Source: Psychrobacter phenylpyruvicus DSM 7000 = NBRC 102152 (lineage in GTDB: Bacteria > Pseudomonadota > Gammaproteobacteria > Pseudomonadales > Moraxellaceae). Taken from it: DNA of 64,000 nt. Both the position numbers and the translations under genes were made by a program. The notes beneath the pieces were generated by a model that searched no databases, was not told the DNA's origin, and was given only the letters and a program-made list of their open reading frames with translations. Shown piece by piece: positions 35,636 through 43,416 of this stretch. Within the stretch, counting starts at the first letter, position 1. Every line of letters starts with the position of its first letter. The stretch is taken from NCBI RefSeq assembly GCF_000685805.1, contig NZ_JMKP01000012.1:1-64000 (forward strand), in the 5' to 3' direction.

Positions 35636-36051
35636 GTGACACTCCTTGTGATTTTTATTAAGCCATAACCTTTTGTTATCTATAAAGAAATAAGCGTTAA
35701 GGCTAGGGTTTATAAACTGCAGTATTCCTTTGCATGCTTAGCCATAGTAATACTTAATCCTAGCTAGAAAAAGCTGCTTATTGTATGCAATACTTACTTG
35801 AGTTATAAAATATAGTTATAACTTAATTTACTATTAACCTAGTTAAGAGGCTGATTAGATTAATAGCTAATTATTCAGTGCAGAGAGTCTTATAACCAAA
35901 AGAGTGGTTTGACATAACCATATTCAATTAGTTGCCCTGCTACACGTGGTAGTATATTGAGTTTTTTGAAAGTAAGGCTCTAAGCTTAGTGTCGCTGTCG
36001 CCACTGTCAGTTGCGCCCGATCCAAACTTTCTTTTCTTATTTGAGGTATTT
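35636..36051. other. Divergent upstream region of the aldehyde dehydrogenase and Nramp-like genes
   Basis: 416 bases with no gene on either strand. The one clear structure is a 7-bp palindrome GTTATAA/TTATAAC (35802-35808 with 35816-35822), which may be an operator for the divergent promoters. I looked for a -24/-12 sigma-54 promoter in front of the dehydrogenase and found none with correct spacing. The frame open to a GTG at 35989 is discussed under the transporter. Confidence 0.5.
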
Positions 36052-37311
36052 ATGAGCAGAGTATCCCCAGAAACTGACAAAAATAACGATAAGTTTAGTT
36101 GGCGTATTTTTGGGCCAGGTATTTTATTGGCAACAGGCGCAGTCGGTGGCTCACATCTTATTTCATCTACTCAGGCCGGTGCTCTATATGGATGGCAGCT
36201 AGCCATTATGATTATTTTGGCCAACTTCTTTAAATATCCGTTTTTTAAATTCAGCACAGACTATGTGTACGATACTGGTGAATCGCTCATTGCGGGCTAC
36301 GCCAAGAAGTCTGCTATTTATCTATGGGTATACAGCATACTATTGTTGGCTTCAGCTGTGATTAGCGTTGGCGCAGTGGCCTTATTAACCTCGGTTATTC
36401 TACAGTTCATGTTGCCTGAAGGATTAATGTCTATCACTCTGGTTTCGTTATTGGTAATGGGTGTATCTTGGTTATTCTTAGTGCTGGGTCATTACAAATT
36501 GTTAGACCGGTTTAATAAGTGGATTATGGCTGCACTCATCATTACCACAATCTTGGCGGTATTTATTGCTGCTGGCAAGCCAATTGCTAGAGCTCCAGAC
36601 TTCGTAGAAATGTCACCTTGGAATATGGCCTCGTTAGGATTTATTGTGGCACTAATGGGCTGGATGCCTGCACCGCTTGAGTTTGCGGCCATGACTTCAA
36701 TGTGGACCAAAGAAAAAGTGAAAACCGATCAGACCACGTATAAACAAGGCTTAATTGATTTTAATGCGGGGTATATCTCAAGTGCTATTTTGGCATTGTT
36801 CTTTTTGGCCTTAGGGGTTTTTGTTCAGTACGGCTCTGGCGCTGAAATTGAGATGCAAGGTGGGGCTTATATTGGTCAGCTGATTAATATGTATACCGCT
36901 ACCATTGGCGACTGGTCTAAGTTATTGGTGGCATTCGTGGCCTTTATGGTGATGTTTGGTACAACCGTGGCCTGTGCCGATGGTTATGGCCGCTCATTGG
37001 CAGAAAGTACGCGTCTTATCAAAGGCGATGCTGAAGCCAGTAATAAACAAACCTTATTTTGGACCACTTACACCGTATTGGGCGGCTTTATTGTGATCAC
37101 TTTCTTCCAAGGTCAGCTTGGAAGCATGTTGAAGTTTGCCATGATTTCAGCCTTTGTGCTGGCTCCGGTATTTGGCTGGCTTAACTATTCATTAATCAAA
37201 AGCCAGAAACAGCTGTCAACGGGCATGACTATTTATAGTATTTCTGGACTTATATTTCTAGCGGCTGTGGCTCTATTATTTATGGCCCAGCTAACCGGCT
37301 TAATCGCTTAA
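36052..37311 (+). CDS. Nramp-like transporter 1 (atypical metal site)
   Basis: A 419-residue, about 11-TM protein of the Nramp (SLC11-like) superfamily. I choose ATG 36052 because GAGG lies just upstream; the longer frame from GTG 35989 adds an unlikely leader. Landmarks: GPGILLATGAVGGSHLISSTQAGALYGW (TM1), FKYPFFKFSTDYVYDTGESLIAGYAKKS, and VALMGWMPAPLEFAAMTSMW (TM6). In true Mn/Fe Nramps TM1 carries D-P-G-N and TM6 M-P-H; here the Asp and Asn positions become Gly and His and the TM6 His becomes Ala, while Met is kept. Substrate is therefore unlikely to be ordinary Mn2+. It is 78 bases before a close paralogue. Confidence 0.85.
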   Translation: MSRVSPETDKNNDKFSWRIFGPGILLATGAVGGSHLISSTQAGALYGWQLAIMIILANFFKYPFFKFSTDYVYDTGESLIAGYAKKSAIYLWVYSILLLASAVISVGAVALLTSVILQFMLPEGLMSITLVSLLVMGVSWLFLVLGHYKLLDRFNKWIMAALIITTILAVFIAAGKPIARAPDFVEMSPWNMASLGFIVALMGWMPAPLEFAAMTSMWTKEKVKTDQTTYKQGLIDFNAGYISSAILALFFLALGVFVQYGSGAEIEMQGGAYIGQLINMYTATIGDWSKLLVAFVAFMVMFGTTVACADGYGRSLAESTRLIKGDAEASNKQTLFWTTYTVLGGFIVITFFQGQLGSMLKFAMISAFVLAPVFGWLNYSLIKSQKQLSTGMTIYSISGLIFLAAVALLFMAQLTGLIA

Positions 37312-37389
37312 ATTGCAATAAATAACTCTAATGACTCTGCCTAGCAGAAATCCTTTATAAGACACAAACGCATTTAAGGTAATTCACTA

Positions 37390-38652
37390 ATGAGCACTTC
37401 ATCTACTCATTCAGCCCAAAGCAACGCTGGATTCAATTGGAAAAATTTTGGCCCTGGTATTTTATTAGCTACCGCAGCCATTGGTGGTTCGCATTTAATT
37501 TCGTCAACCCAAGCTGGTGCGTTATACGGTTGGCAACTGGCGATTATGATTATTTTGGCCAACTTTTTTAAATATCCGTTCTTCAAGTTCGGTACGGACT
37601 ATGTCTATGAGACCGGAGACTCTTTGGTAGCAGGCTATGCCAAAAAGTCAAAGTTATATCTTTGGGCGTTTTTTATATTATCGCTAGCGGCTTCAGTAAT
37701 TAGTACGGGCGCTGTTGCTTTATTAACTGCTGTTATTTTGGGCTTTATGTTGCCAGAAAGTTGGGGCTTATCAACCACAACCTTGTCGTTAATAGTCATG
37801 AGTGTGTCGTGGCTATTCTTAATCCTCGGCCACTATAAAATGCTTGATAAAGTGACTAAGTGGATTATGGTGGCATTGACCTTGGCAACTTTAGCGGCAG
37901 TTATCATTGCTGCTGGCAAGCCTACTGCCATTGCTCCTGACTTTGTCGCTACTTCCCCTTGGAATATGGCTACCCTAGCCTTTATTGTGGCGCTTATGGG
38001 CTGGATGCCAGCGCCGCTCGAGTTCTCTGCCATTAACTCAATGTGGATTTCTGCTAAGATTAGAAACGACCATACAACGCACCGTCAAGGTTTAATCGAC
38101 TTCAATGTCGGCTTTATTGCCACTTCTGTTTTGGCATTATTGTTTTTGGCATTAGGGGTGTATGTCCAATACGGCTCTGGGGTAGAGATTCAGACGCAAG
38201 GCGGCGCCTATGTTGGTCAGTTGATTAGTATGTATACTGCTACCATTGGTGAGTGGTCAAGACTGCTAGTCGCCTTTATTGCTTTTATGGTGATGTTTGG
38301 TACTACTATTACCTGTGCTGATGGTTATGGCCGAGTTAATGCCGAAAGCTGGCGCTTGATAAAAGGCGATATGGCTGCCTCGCAAAAACAAATTCTGGTA
38401 TGGACCACCTATTGCGTTTGGGGCGGGTTTATTATTATTACCTTCTTCACAGGTCAGCTAGGAGCGATGTTGAAATTCGCCATGATTACTGCCTTTGTTT
38501 CTGCTCCTATCTTTGGTTGGTTAAATTACTCTCTTGCCAAAAATCATCAGCAGTTATCGCCAGGCATGAAGCTGTATAGTATTGCAGGATTGATTTTCTT
38601 AGGGGGTATCGCGCTATTATTTATGGCTCAGCTACTAGGTATTATTGATTAA
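37390..38652 (+). CDS. Nramp-like transporter 2 (tandem paralogue)
   Basis: A 420-residue protein nearly co-linear with the preceding gene. It shares the altered TM1 (GPGILLATAAIGGSHLISSTQAGALYGW) and TM6 (VALMGWMPAPLEFSAINSMW) motifs, and the nucleotide sequences share long identical tracts such as those around 36210 and 37550, indicating a recent duplication or gene conversion. Differences concentrate in loops (AESWRLIKGDMAASQKQ against AESTRLIKGDAEASNKQ) and the termini. The tandem pair ends at a strong terminator (38723-38750). Confidence 0.85.
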   Translation: MSTSSTHSAQSNAGFNWKNFGPGILLATAAIGGSHLISSTQAGALYGWQLAIMIILANFFKYPFFKFGTDYVYETGDSLVAGYAKKSKLYLWAFFILSLAASVISTGAVALLTAVILGFMLPESWGLSTTTLSLIVMSVSWLFLILGHYKMLDKVTKWIMVALTLATLAAVIIAAGKPTAIAPDFVATSPWNMATLAFIVALMGWMPAPLEFSAINSMWISAKIRNDHTTHRQGLIDFNVGFIATSVLALLFLALGVYVQYGSGVEIQTQGGAYVGQLISMYTATIGEWSRLLVAFIAFMVMFGTTITCADGYGRVNAESWRLIKGDMAASQKQILVWTTYCVWGGFIIITFFTGQLGAMLKFAMITAFVSAPIFGWLNYSLAKNHQQLSPGMKLYSIAGLIFLGGIALLFMAQLLGIID

Positions 38653-38722
38653 TTAATCGACTGCCAATAGTTATCTGATCCTGTATTTAGCAATAACCAA
38701 CTGACACTGCATATATTTGTTT

Positions 38723-38750
38723 AGAGCTGCTTTGATTACCAAGCAGCTCT
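38723..38750 (+). terminator. Terminator after the Nramp-like pair
   Basis: A perfect 10-bp stem AGAGCTGCTT/AAGCAGCTCT, 8-base loop, followed by seven or more T. Confidence 0.93.
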
Positions 38751-38911
38751 TTTTTTGGTTTTTAGCTTTTGCTATATCGGTTATAAATCTATAAAAACCA
38801 ATAGAGAGCTTTATAAACTTTCTGTTGTATCGGTCAGTAGTTACGTTATATAGTCCTAATTATTCCCTTTTTACATCACTTTAGGGCCTATAAAGCAATT
38901 TGGAGGCTTAT

Positions 38912-39694
38912 ATGAAAGGTTTTGGATTTTTTCAAAAAACAAATAATAGCTCGCTTAACCAAGATAACAAAGCTCGCAGTGGTAAAGCTTATAACCATAA
39001 AGTTCATAGCCACTATGGCGCTATACTAGTGCTAGCACTGAGCGCCACTCCTTTAGCGCTAACAGGATGCAAACCACCTCCGACTGACCCTATGCTACAA
39101 ACTATCCCTACCGATGCTGAGAAGTGGCAAGATAAACTGGGGGATACCCTAGAGCAATTATCAGAAGAAGACAGACAACTATTAAGCCGTTATATGATAC
39201 GTATGCGGATGAGTAAAGCCTATGAAAAAGGGGCTATGCCGCGCGTGACTATCGGTAGGGCATTAGAACAACAACGCCAATATGAACTGCTACATCCAAA
39301 TAATCCAACAGGTCGTAAAAGCCCGGTCACTCAAGAGGCTCAGCAAAACGAATTTACTATTACCTTACTTCCGGCCCGTACCAGTACGACAGATAGCTTA
39401 AACAATGTTGAGTTATCTTTTGTGTTAGCAAACAGAGGCAGTGCCGCCATTAGTAGCTTTAAAGGGACGCTACTTTTACGCTATCCAGCCTTCAAAAAAC
39501 CAAAGCCTGTGGTTATCCCACTGACCAAGTTTGAGCCCGCAATTGCACCCAATAATGCCAATAAAATAATTGCTGATGTGAGTATCTCAGATACCAATGT
39601 CATGAAGGCCATTCAAAATCCACAAAACATTGAGATTGTGGTCACAAAAGGTGAAATGGTCTTAACCGATGGTCGTGTCATTGAGTTTGAGTAA
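38912..39694 (+). CDS. Lipoprotein of unknown function
   Basis: About 260 residues from the ATG at 38912, preceded by GGAGG 5 bases upstream (the frame opens with a TTG at 38900). After a polar N-terminal stretch there is a hydrophobic segment ending in lipobox ALTGC (Cys about 53), so it is an outer- or inner-membrane lipoprotein with an unusually long pre-signal region. The mature part starts KPPPTDPMLQTIPTDAEKWQDKLGDTLEQLSEEDRQLLSRYMIRMRMSKAYEKG, then a beta-rich C-terminal half (TLLPARTSTTDSLNNVELSFVLANRGSAAISSFKGTLLLRYP). No family is recognised. The LysR gene starts 17 bases after it, so the two are probably co-transcribed. Confidence 0.75.
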   Translation: MKGFGFFQKTNNSSLNQDNKARSGKAYNHKVHSHYGAILVLALSATPLALTGCKPPPTDPMLQTIPTDAEKWQDKLGDTLEQLSEEDRQLLSRYMIRMRMSKAYEKGAMPRVTIGRALEQQRQYELLHPNNPTGRKSPVTQEAQQNEFTITLLPARTSTTDSLNNVELSFVLANRGSAAISSFKGTLLLRYPAFKKPKPVVIPLTKFEPAIAPNNANKIIADVSISDTNVMKAIQNPQNIEIVVTKGEMVLTDGRVIEFE

Positions 39695-39711
39695 AATCTA
39701 ACGAGGAATAA

Positions 39712-40668
39712 ATGCAATTAAAAAGACTCACCGCTTTTCATACGGTCGCCGAACTAAAAAGCTTTAGTGAAGCGGCTGCAGCTACTGAGTTATCTCAGCC
39801 TACATTAAGCCGATTGATTAAGCAGTTAGAGGAAGATATCGGAGTTGAGCTTATTGATCGCTATCACCGCCCATTACAACTGACGGCTGCGGGACTGTTT
39901 TTTTATGAAAAAGTAGATTCAATATTAAAGGAGCTTGAGAGCAGTATTAACTTGACTAAAAAAATAGCGCATCCGCCCGATACTCTAAATATTGGTTTTG
40001 TGCCTTCGGTACTGTATGGCCTGCTCCCTACCATTATCTCTCGCATCAAACTGCGTCTCCCAGATTTGGCGGTGCATCTAAAAGACATTAGCTCCTTTAA
40101 GCAAGTTAATGCCCTTAAGGCGGGCGAGATAGATGTGGGTTTTGGTCGTTTTGCTCATGAGGATGTCAGTATTAAACAGCTGCTGTTGCGCCATGAGCGC
40201 TATGTGGCTGCCTTGCCGAAAACTCACCCGTTAACGGATCAGCAAGAGCTTCATCTATCGCAGCTTCAAGACAGCCGCATTATTCTCTACCATCAAACTC
40301 ATTTGCCAGCCGCCAATATACCAGCTGCGCAGGGTTCAGACTATGACAGCCCTGCCCTAATTGGCGAGCCATTATTGCATTTATTTGCTAAGCAATTCGC
40401 CTTGCCGCATCAAACCACCTCGGTTAGTGATATTCAAATAGCGCTTGGCTTAGTAGCTGCCGGTGAAGGCATTACTTTAGTGCCCGATAGCTTAAAGTCT
40501 GTACGTACTGAACAAATTAGTTATCGCAAGCTGGTTCATGAAGATGCAACCTCACCTATTTATCTCTGTGCTCTACAAAATCCTACCCACCCAGCATTTG
40601 AGACACTGCTCGAAGTCATTTATGAGGTTTATGAGCAACGAGGAATCACTTATCGCCGTGGCAAATAA
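39712..40668 (+). CDS. LysR-family transcriptional regulator
   Basis: A 318-residue regulator. The N-terminal winged helix-turn-helix is LKRLTAFHTVAELKSFSEAAAATELSQPTLSRLIKQLEEDIGVELIDR (about 3-50), followed by a periplasmic-binding-protein-like effector domain (LNIGFVPSVLYGLLPTIISRIKLRLPDLAVHLKDISSFKQVNALKAGEIDVGFGRF). The pattern resembles BenM/CatM-type members. It lies upstream of prpB on the same strand, so it could control the methylcitrate operon, but LysR regulators usually act on divergent genes; the role is open. Confidence 0.9.
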   Translation: MQLKRLTAFHTVAELKSFSEAAAATELSQPTLSRLIKQLEEDIGVELIDRYHRPLQLTAAGLFFYEKVDSILKELESSINLTKKIAHPPDTLNIGFVPSVLYGLLPTIISRIKLRLPDLAVHLKDISSFKQVNALKAGEIDVGFGRFAHEDVSIKQLLLRHERYVAALPKTHPLTDQQELHLSQLQDSRIILYHQTHLPAANIPAAQGSDYDSPALIGEPLLHLFAKQFALPHQTTSVSDIQIALGLVAAGEGITLVPDSLKSVRTEQISYRKLVHEDATSPIYLCALQNPTHPAFETLLEVIYEVYEQRGITYRRGK

Positions 40669-41014
40669 AGCTTGATTTCCCTATTTTATCATTATAATTG
40701 TAACAAAATGTGTATTTTAAGCTCTATTTATAGTTCACAATTTACAGTTTATAAATACCATAAGCCTTAAAGAGTATGTTTTTAAATACAATCATTCATA
40801 AAATGAATACTATTATAAAATCTAATATCATACTTTATAAATAATACCGTATAAGGTAATCCCCCTCTCTTCCTTATTGTCAAAATAAGGGGTAATCTAT
40901 TGGCAAATATAGTCGATATGTAAAGAATATTCATAGTTTCAGATTACCCTAGTTATTCAGTTAGTCAGTTATTAATTTATTGTTCCAACCCCTTCTTAAG
41001 TCTAAGGAAAGATT
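40669..41014. other. Upstream region of prpB
   Basis: 346 AT-rich bases without a gene. A 7-bp hairpin CCTTATT/AATAAGG (40872-40878 with 40884-40890) sits between two copies of GGTAATC (near 40855 and 40890); either the repeats or the palindrome could be an operator for the prp operon. No T run follows, so it is not a good terminator for the LysR gene. Confidence 0.4.
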
Positions 41015-41908
41015 ATGACCTCTATCTCTGCCGGCAAGCGCTTTCGCGATGCTATCTCTGAACAAAAAGCCAACAACCAACCCTTACAGATCGTCGGTAC
41101 CATCAATGCCTATACAGCCATGATGGCAAAACAAGTGGGTCACAAAGCCATCTACTTATCAGGTGGCGGCGTGGCCAACGCTTCATACGGGTTACCGGAT
41201 TTGGGGATGACTAGCTTAGACAACGTATTAGAAGATGCTAGCCGTATTACTAATGCGGTCGATACTCCATTATTGGTAGATATTGATACCGGTTGGGGCG
41301 GTGCTTTTAACATTGCGCAAACCATCAAAAAAATGGAGAAAGCTGGTGTTGCAGCGGTACATATCGAAGACCAAGTGGCACAAAAGCGTTGTGGTCACCG
41401 TCCTAACAAAGAAATTGTTTCAACCAGTGAAATGGTTGACCGTCTAAAAGCAGCCCTTGATGCCAAAGTGGATTCAGACTTCGTGGTTATGGCTCGTACT
41501 GATGCGCTATCTGTTGAAGGCTTAGAGGCTGCAGTGGAACGTGCCGTGGCTTTCCAAGAAGCGGGTGCGGATATGATTTTTGCTGAGGCATTAACCGATA
41601 TCGAAATGTACCGCAAGTTCACTGACGTACTAGATATCCCAGTATTGGCGAACATGACTGAATTTGGTCAAACGGATTTGTACACCACAGAGCAGTTATT
41701 TAAAGTAGGCGTGGATATGGTGTTATACCCATTGTCAGCATTCCGTGCGATGAATAAAGCAGCTCTAAATGTCTATCAGCATATCTTAGATGATGGTACT
41801 CAAGAAGCTGTGGTCGATACTATGCAGACGCGCATGGAGCTGTATGATTTCTTAAACTACCATGAGTTTGAACAAAAACTAGATCAGCTTTTTGCCCAAA
41901 AAAAGTAA
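41015..41908 (+). CDS. prpB: 2-methylisocitrate lyase
   Basis: A 297-residue enzyme of the isocitrate-lyase/PEP-mutase superfamily, cleaving 2-methylisocitrate to pyruvate and succinate in the methylcitrate cycle. Visible: [73 protein letters not shown] (metal-binding Asp residues) and the catalytic [13 protein letters not shown] (Cys about 129). Length is as expected. First gene of the prp operon. Confidence 0.97.
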   Translation: MTSISAGKRFRDAISEQKANNQPLQIVGTINAYTAMMAKQVGHKAIYLSGGGVANASYGLPDLGMTSLDNVLEDASRITNAVDTPLLVDIDTGWGGAFNIAQTIKKMEKAGVAAVHIEDQVAQKRCGHRPNKEIVSTSEMVDRLKAALDAKVDSDFVVMARTDALSVEGLEAAVERAVAFQEAGADMIFAEALTDIEMYRKFTDVLDIPVLANMTEFGQTDLYTTEQLFKVGVDMVLYPLSAFRAMNKAALNVYQHILDDGTQEAVVDTMQTRMELYDFLNYHEFEQKLDQLFAQKK

Positions 41909-42006
41909 AGCATGAGCCGCTAGAACAGCGAAAAAAATCATATTTACATTCTTAACGTACAATTAACCTTAACTTATCAAGTCACCTAAAAAAAAGGATT
42001 TTTATT

Positions 42007-43137
42007 ATGGCAGCAGGTAAAAAATTATCAGGCGCAGGTTTACGTGGACAAGTTGCAGGCAAGACGGCATTATCAACGGTAGGTAAATCAGGATCAGGTC
42101 TTACTTACCGTGGTTATGATGTAAAAGATCTGGCTGAAAACTGCATCTTCGAAGAAGTGGCCTATTTATTATTATACGGTGAGCTACCCACGCAAGCTCA
42201 GCTTGATGACTACCAAGCCACTTTGAAGCAGCTGCGTGATTTACCACAAGCCTTGAAAGATGTGCTAGAGCGTATTCCACAAGAGGCACACCCAATGGAC
42301 GTTCTACGTACTGGGTGTTCAATGCTAGGTAACCTAGAGCCAGAGGATAGCTTCGAGCAGCAGCTAGATAAAACTAACCGTATGCTATCTGCTTTCCCAG
42401 CTATTATTAACTACTGGTACCGCTATAGCCATGAGGGCGTAAAAATTGACTGTGTTACTGACTCAGACACCATCGGTGGTCACTTTTTACACCTATTAAA
42501 GGGTGAGAAACCAAGTGAGTTACATGAGCATGTAATGAACGTCTCTTTAATCTTGTATGCAGAGCACGAGTTCAACGCTTCTACCTTTACTGCACGTGTT
42601 TGTGCCTCTACCCTATCAGACATTTTCTCTTGTATCACGGGCGCTATTGGTTCACTACGTGGCCCATTACACGGTGGTGCCAATGAGGCTGCGATGGAGT
42701 TAATCGAAAGCTTTGACTCTCCAGAAGCTGCTGAGCAAGGGCTACTTGGCATGTTACAGCGTAAAGATAAGATTATGGGCTTCGGTCATGCTATTTATAG
42801 CGAATCAGATCCCCGTAACGTTATTATCAAACAGTGGGCTGAAAAATTAGCCGCCGATGTCGGTGACGAAGTGTTGTACCCAGTTTCTGTACGCTGTGAA
42901 GAAGTGATGTGGCGTGAGAAAAAATTGTTCTGTAACGCCGACTTCTTCCATGCCTCGACCTATAACTTTATGGGAATTCCAACTAAGCTGTTTACTCCAA
43001 TCTTCGTATGCTCGCGTCTAACTGGTTGGGCCGCTCACGTATTCGAGCAACGTGCCGATAACCGTATTATTCGCCCAAGTGCTGAATATATTGGTGAAGA
43101 GCCAAGAGCAGTTCCGGCAATTAGTGAGCGAGGTTAA
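42007..43137 (+). CDS. prpC: 2-methylcitrate synthase
   Basis: A 376-residue citrate-synthase-family enzyme condensing propionyl-CoA with oxaloacetate. Catalytic regions: SCITGAIGSLRGPLHGGANEAAM (His about 225), IMGFGHAIYSESDPRN (His about 262), and FFHASTYNFMGIPTKLFTPIFVCSRLTGWAAHVFEQRADNRIIRP (Asp and Arg at the C-terminal active site). Short length and position after prpB identify PrpC rather than GltA. Confidence 0.97.
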   Translation: MAAGKKLSGAGLRGQVAGKTALSTVGKSGSGLTYRGYDVKDLAENCIFEEVAYLLLYGELPTQAQLDDYQATLKQLRDLPQALKDVLERIPQEAHPMDVLRTGCSMLGNLEPEDSFEQQLDKTNRMLSAFPAIINYWYRYSHEGVKIDCVTDSDTIGGHFLHLLKGEKPSELHEHVMNVSLILYAEHEFNASTFTARVCASTLSDIFSCITGAIGSLRGPLHGGANEAAMELIESFDSPEAAEQGLLGMLQRKDKIMGFGHAIYSESDPRNVIIKQWAEKLAADVGDEVLYPVSVRCEEVMWREKKLFCNADFFHASTYNFMGIPTKLFTPIFVCSRLTGWAAHVFEQRADNRIIRPSAEYIGEEPRAVPAISERG

Positions 43138-43196
43138 TTTGCTAGTAGCTGACTGGGATTTATGACTAATAATCACAAAATACCAATTGGTTAAAC

Positions 43197-43227
43197 CTCT
43201 GAAGAGCTCCCTATAAGCTCTTCAGAG
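43197..43227 (+). other. Strong hairpin without T tail between prpC and acnD
   Basis: A perfect 12-bp stem CTCTGAAGAGCT/AGCTCTTCAGAG (43197-43208 with 43216-43227) with a 7-base loop, in the 279-base gap. No T run follows, so it is not a standard terminator; mRNA stabilisation, processing or partial attenuation are possible. Confidence 0.7.
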
Positions 43228-43416
43228 AGTGGCTATAACCCTCATAGGCCTCTTAACCTTAAAAACCTTAATTTTGGCTTATTAACAAAATAAACGGTCA
43301 TTAAACTTATTACATAATCCCTTCACTATTAGCAAGTTACATCTACTTAATTTAATCGCGATAATCATAGAACCTTGTAGCGATCAGTCTTTCATAATCT
43401 TAAAGGACAGCCAAAC

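Noticed and set aside
35700-35760. Possible sigma-54 promoter before the aldehyde dehydrogenase (minus strand TGGC...TGCA)
   Set aside because: The GG-GC spacing is 8 rather than 10 bases, so it does not fit a -24/-12 promoter.
35989-36051. GTG start for Nramp-like transporter 1
   Set aside because: The ATG at 36052 has a good Shine-Dalgarno and aligns with the start of the paralogue; the extension is not conserved between the copies.
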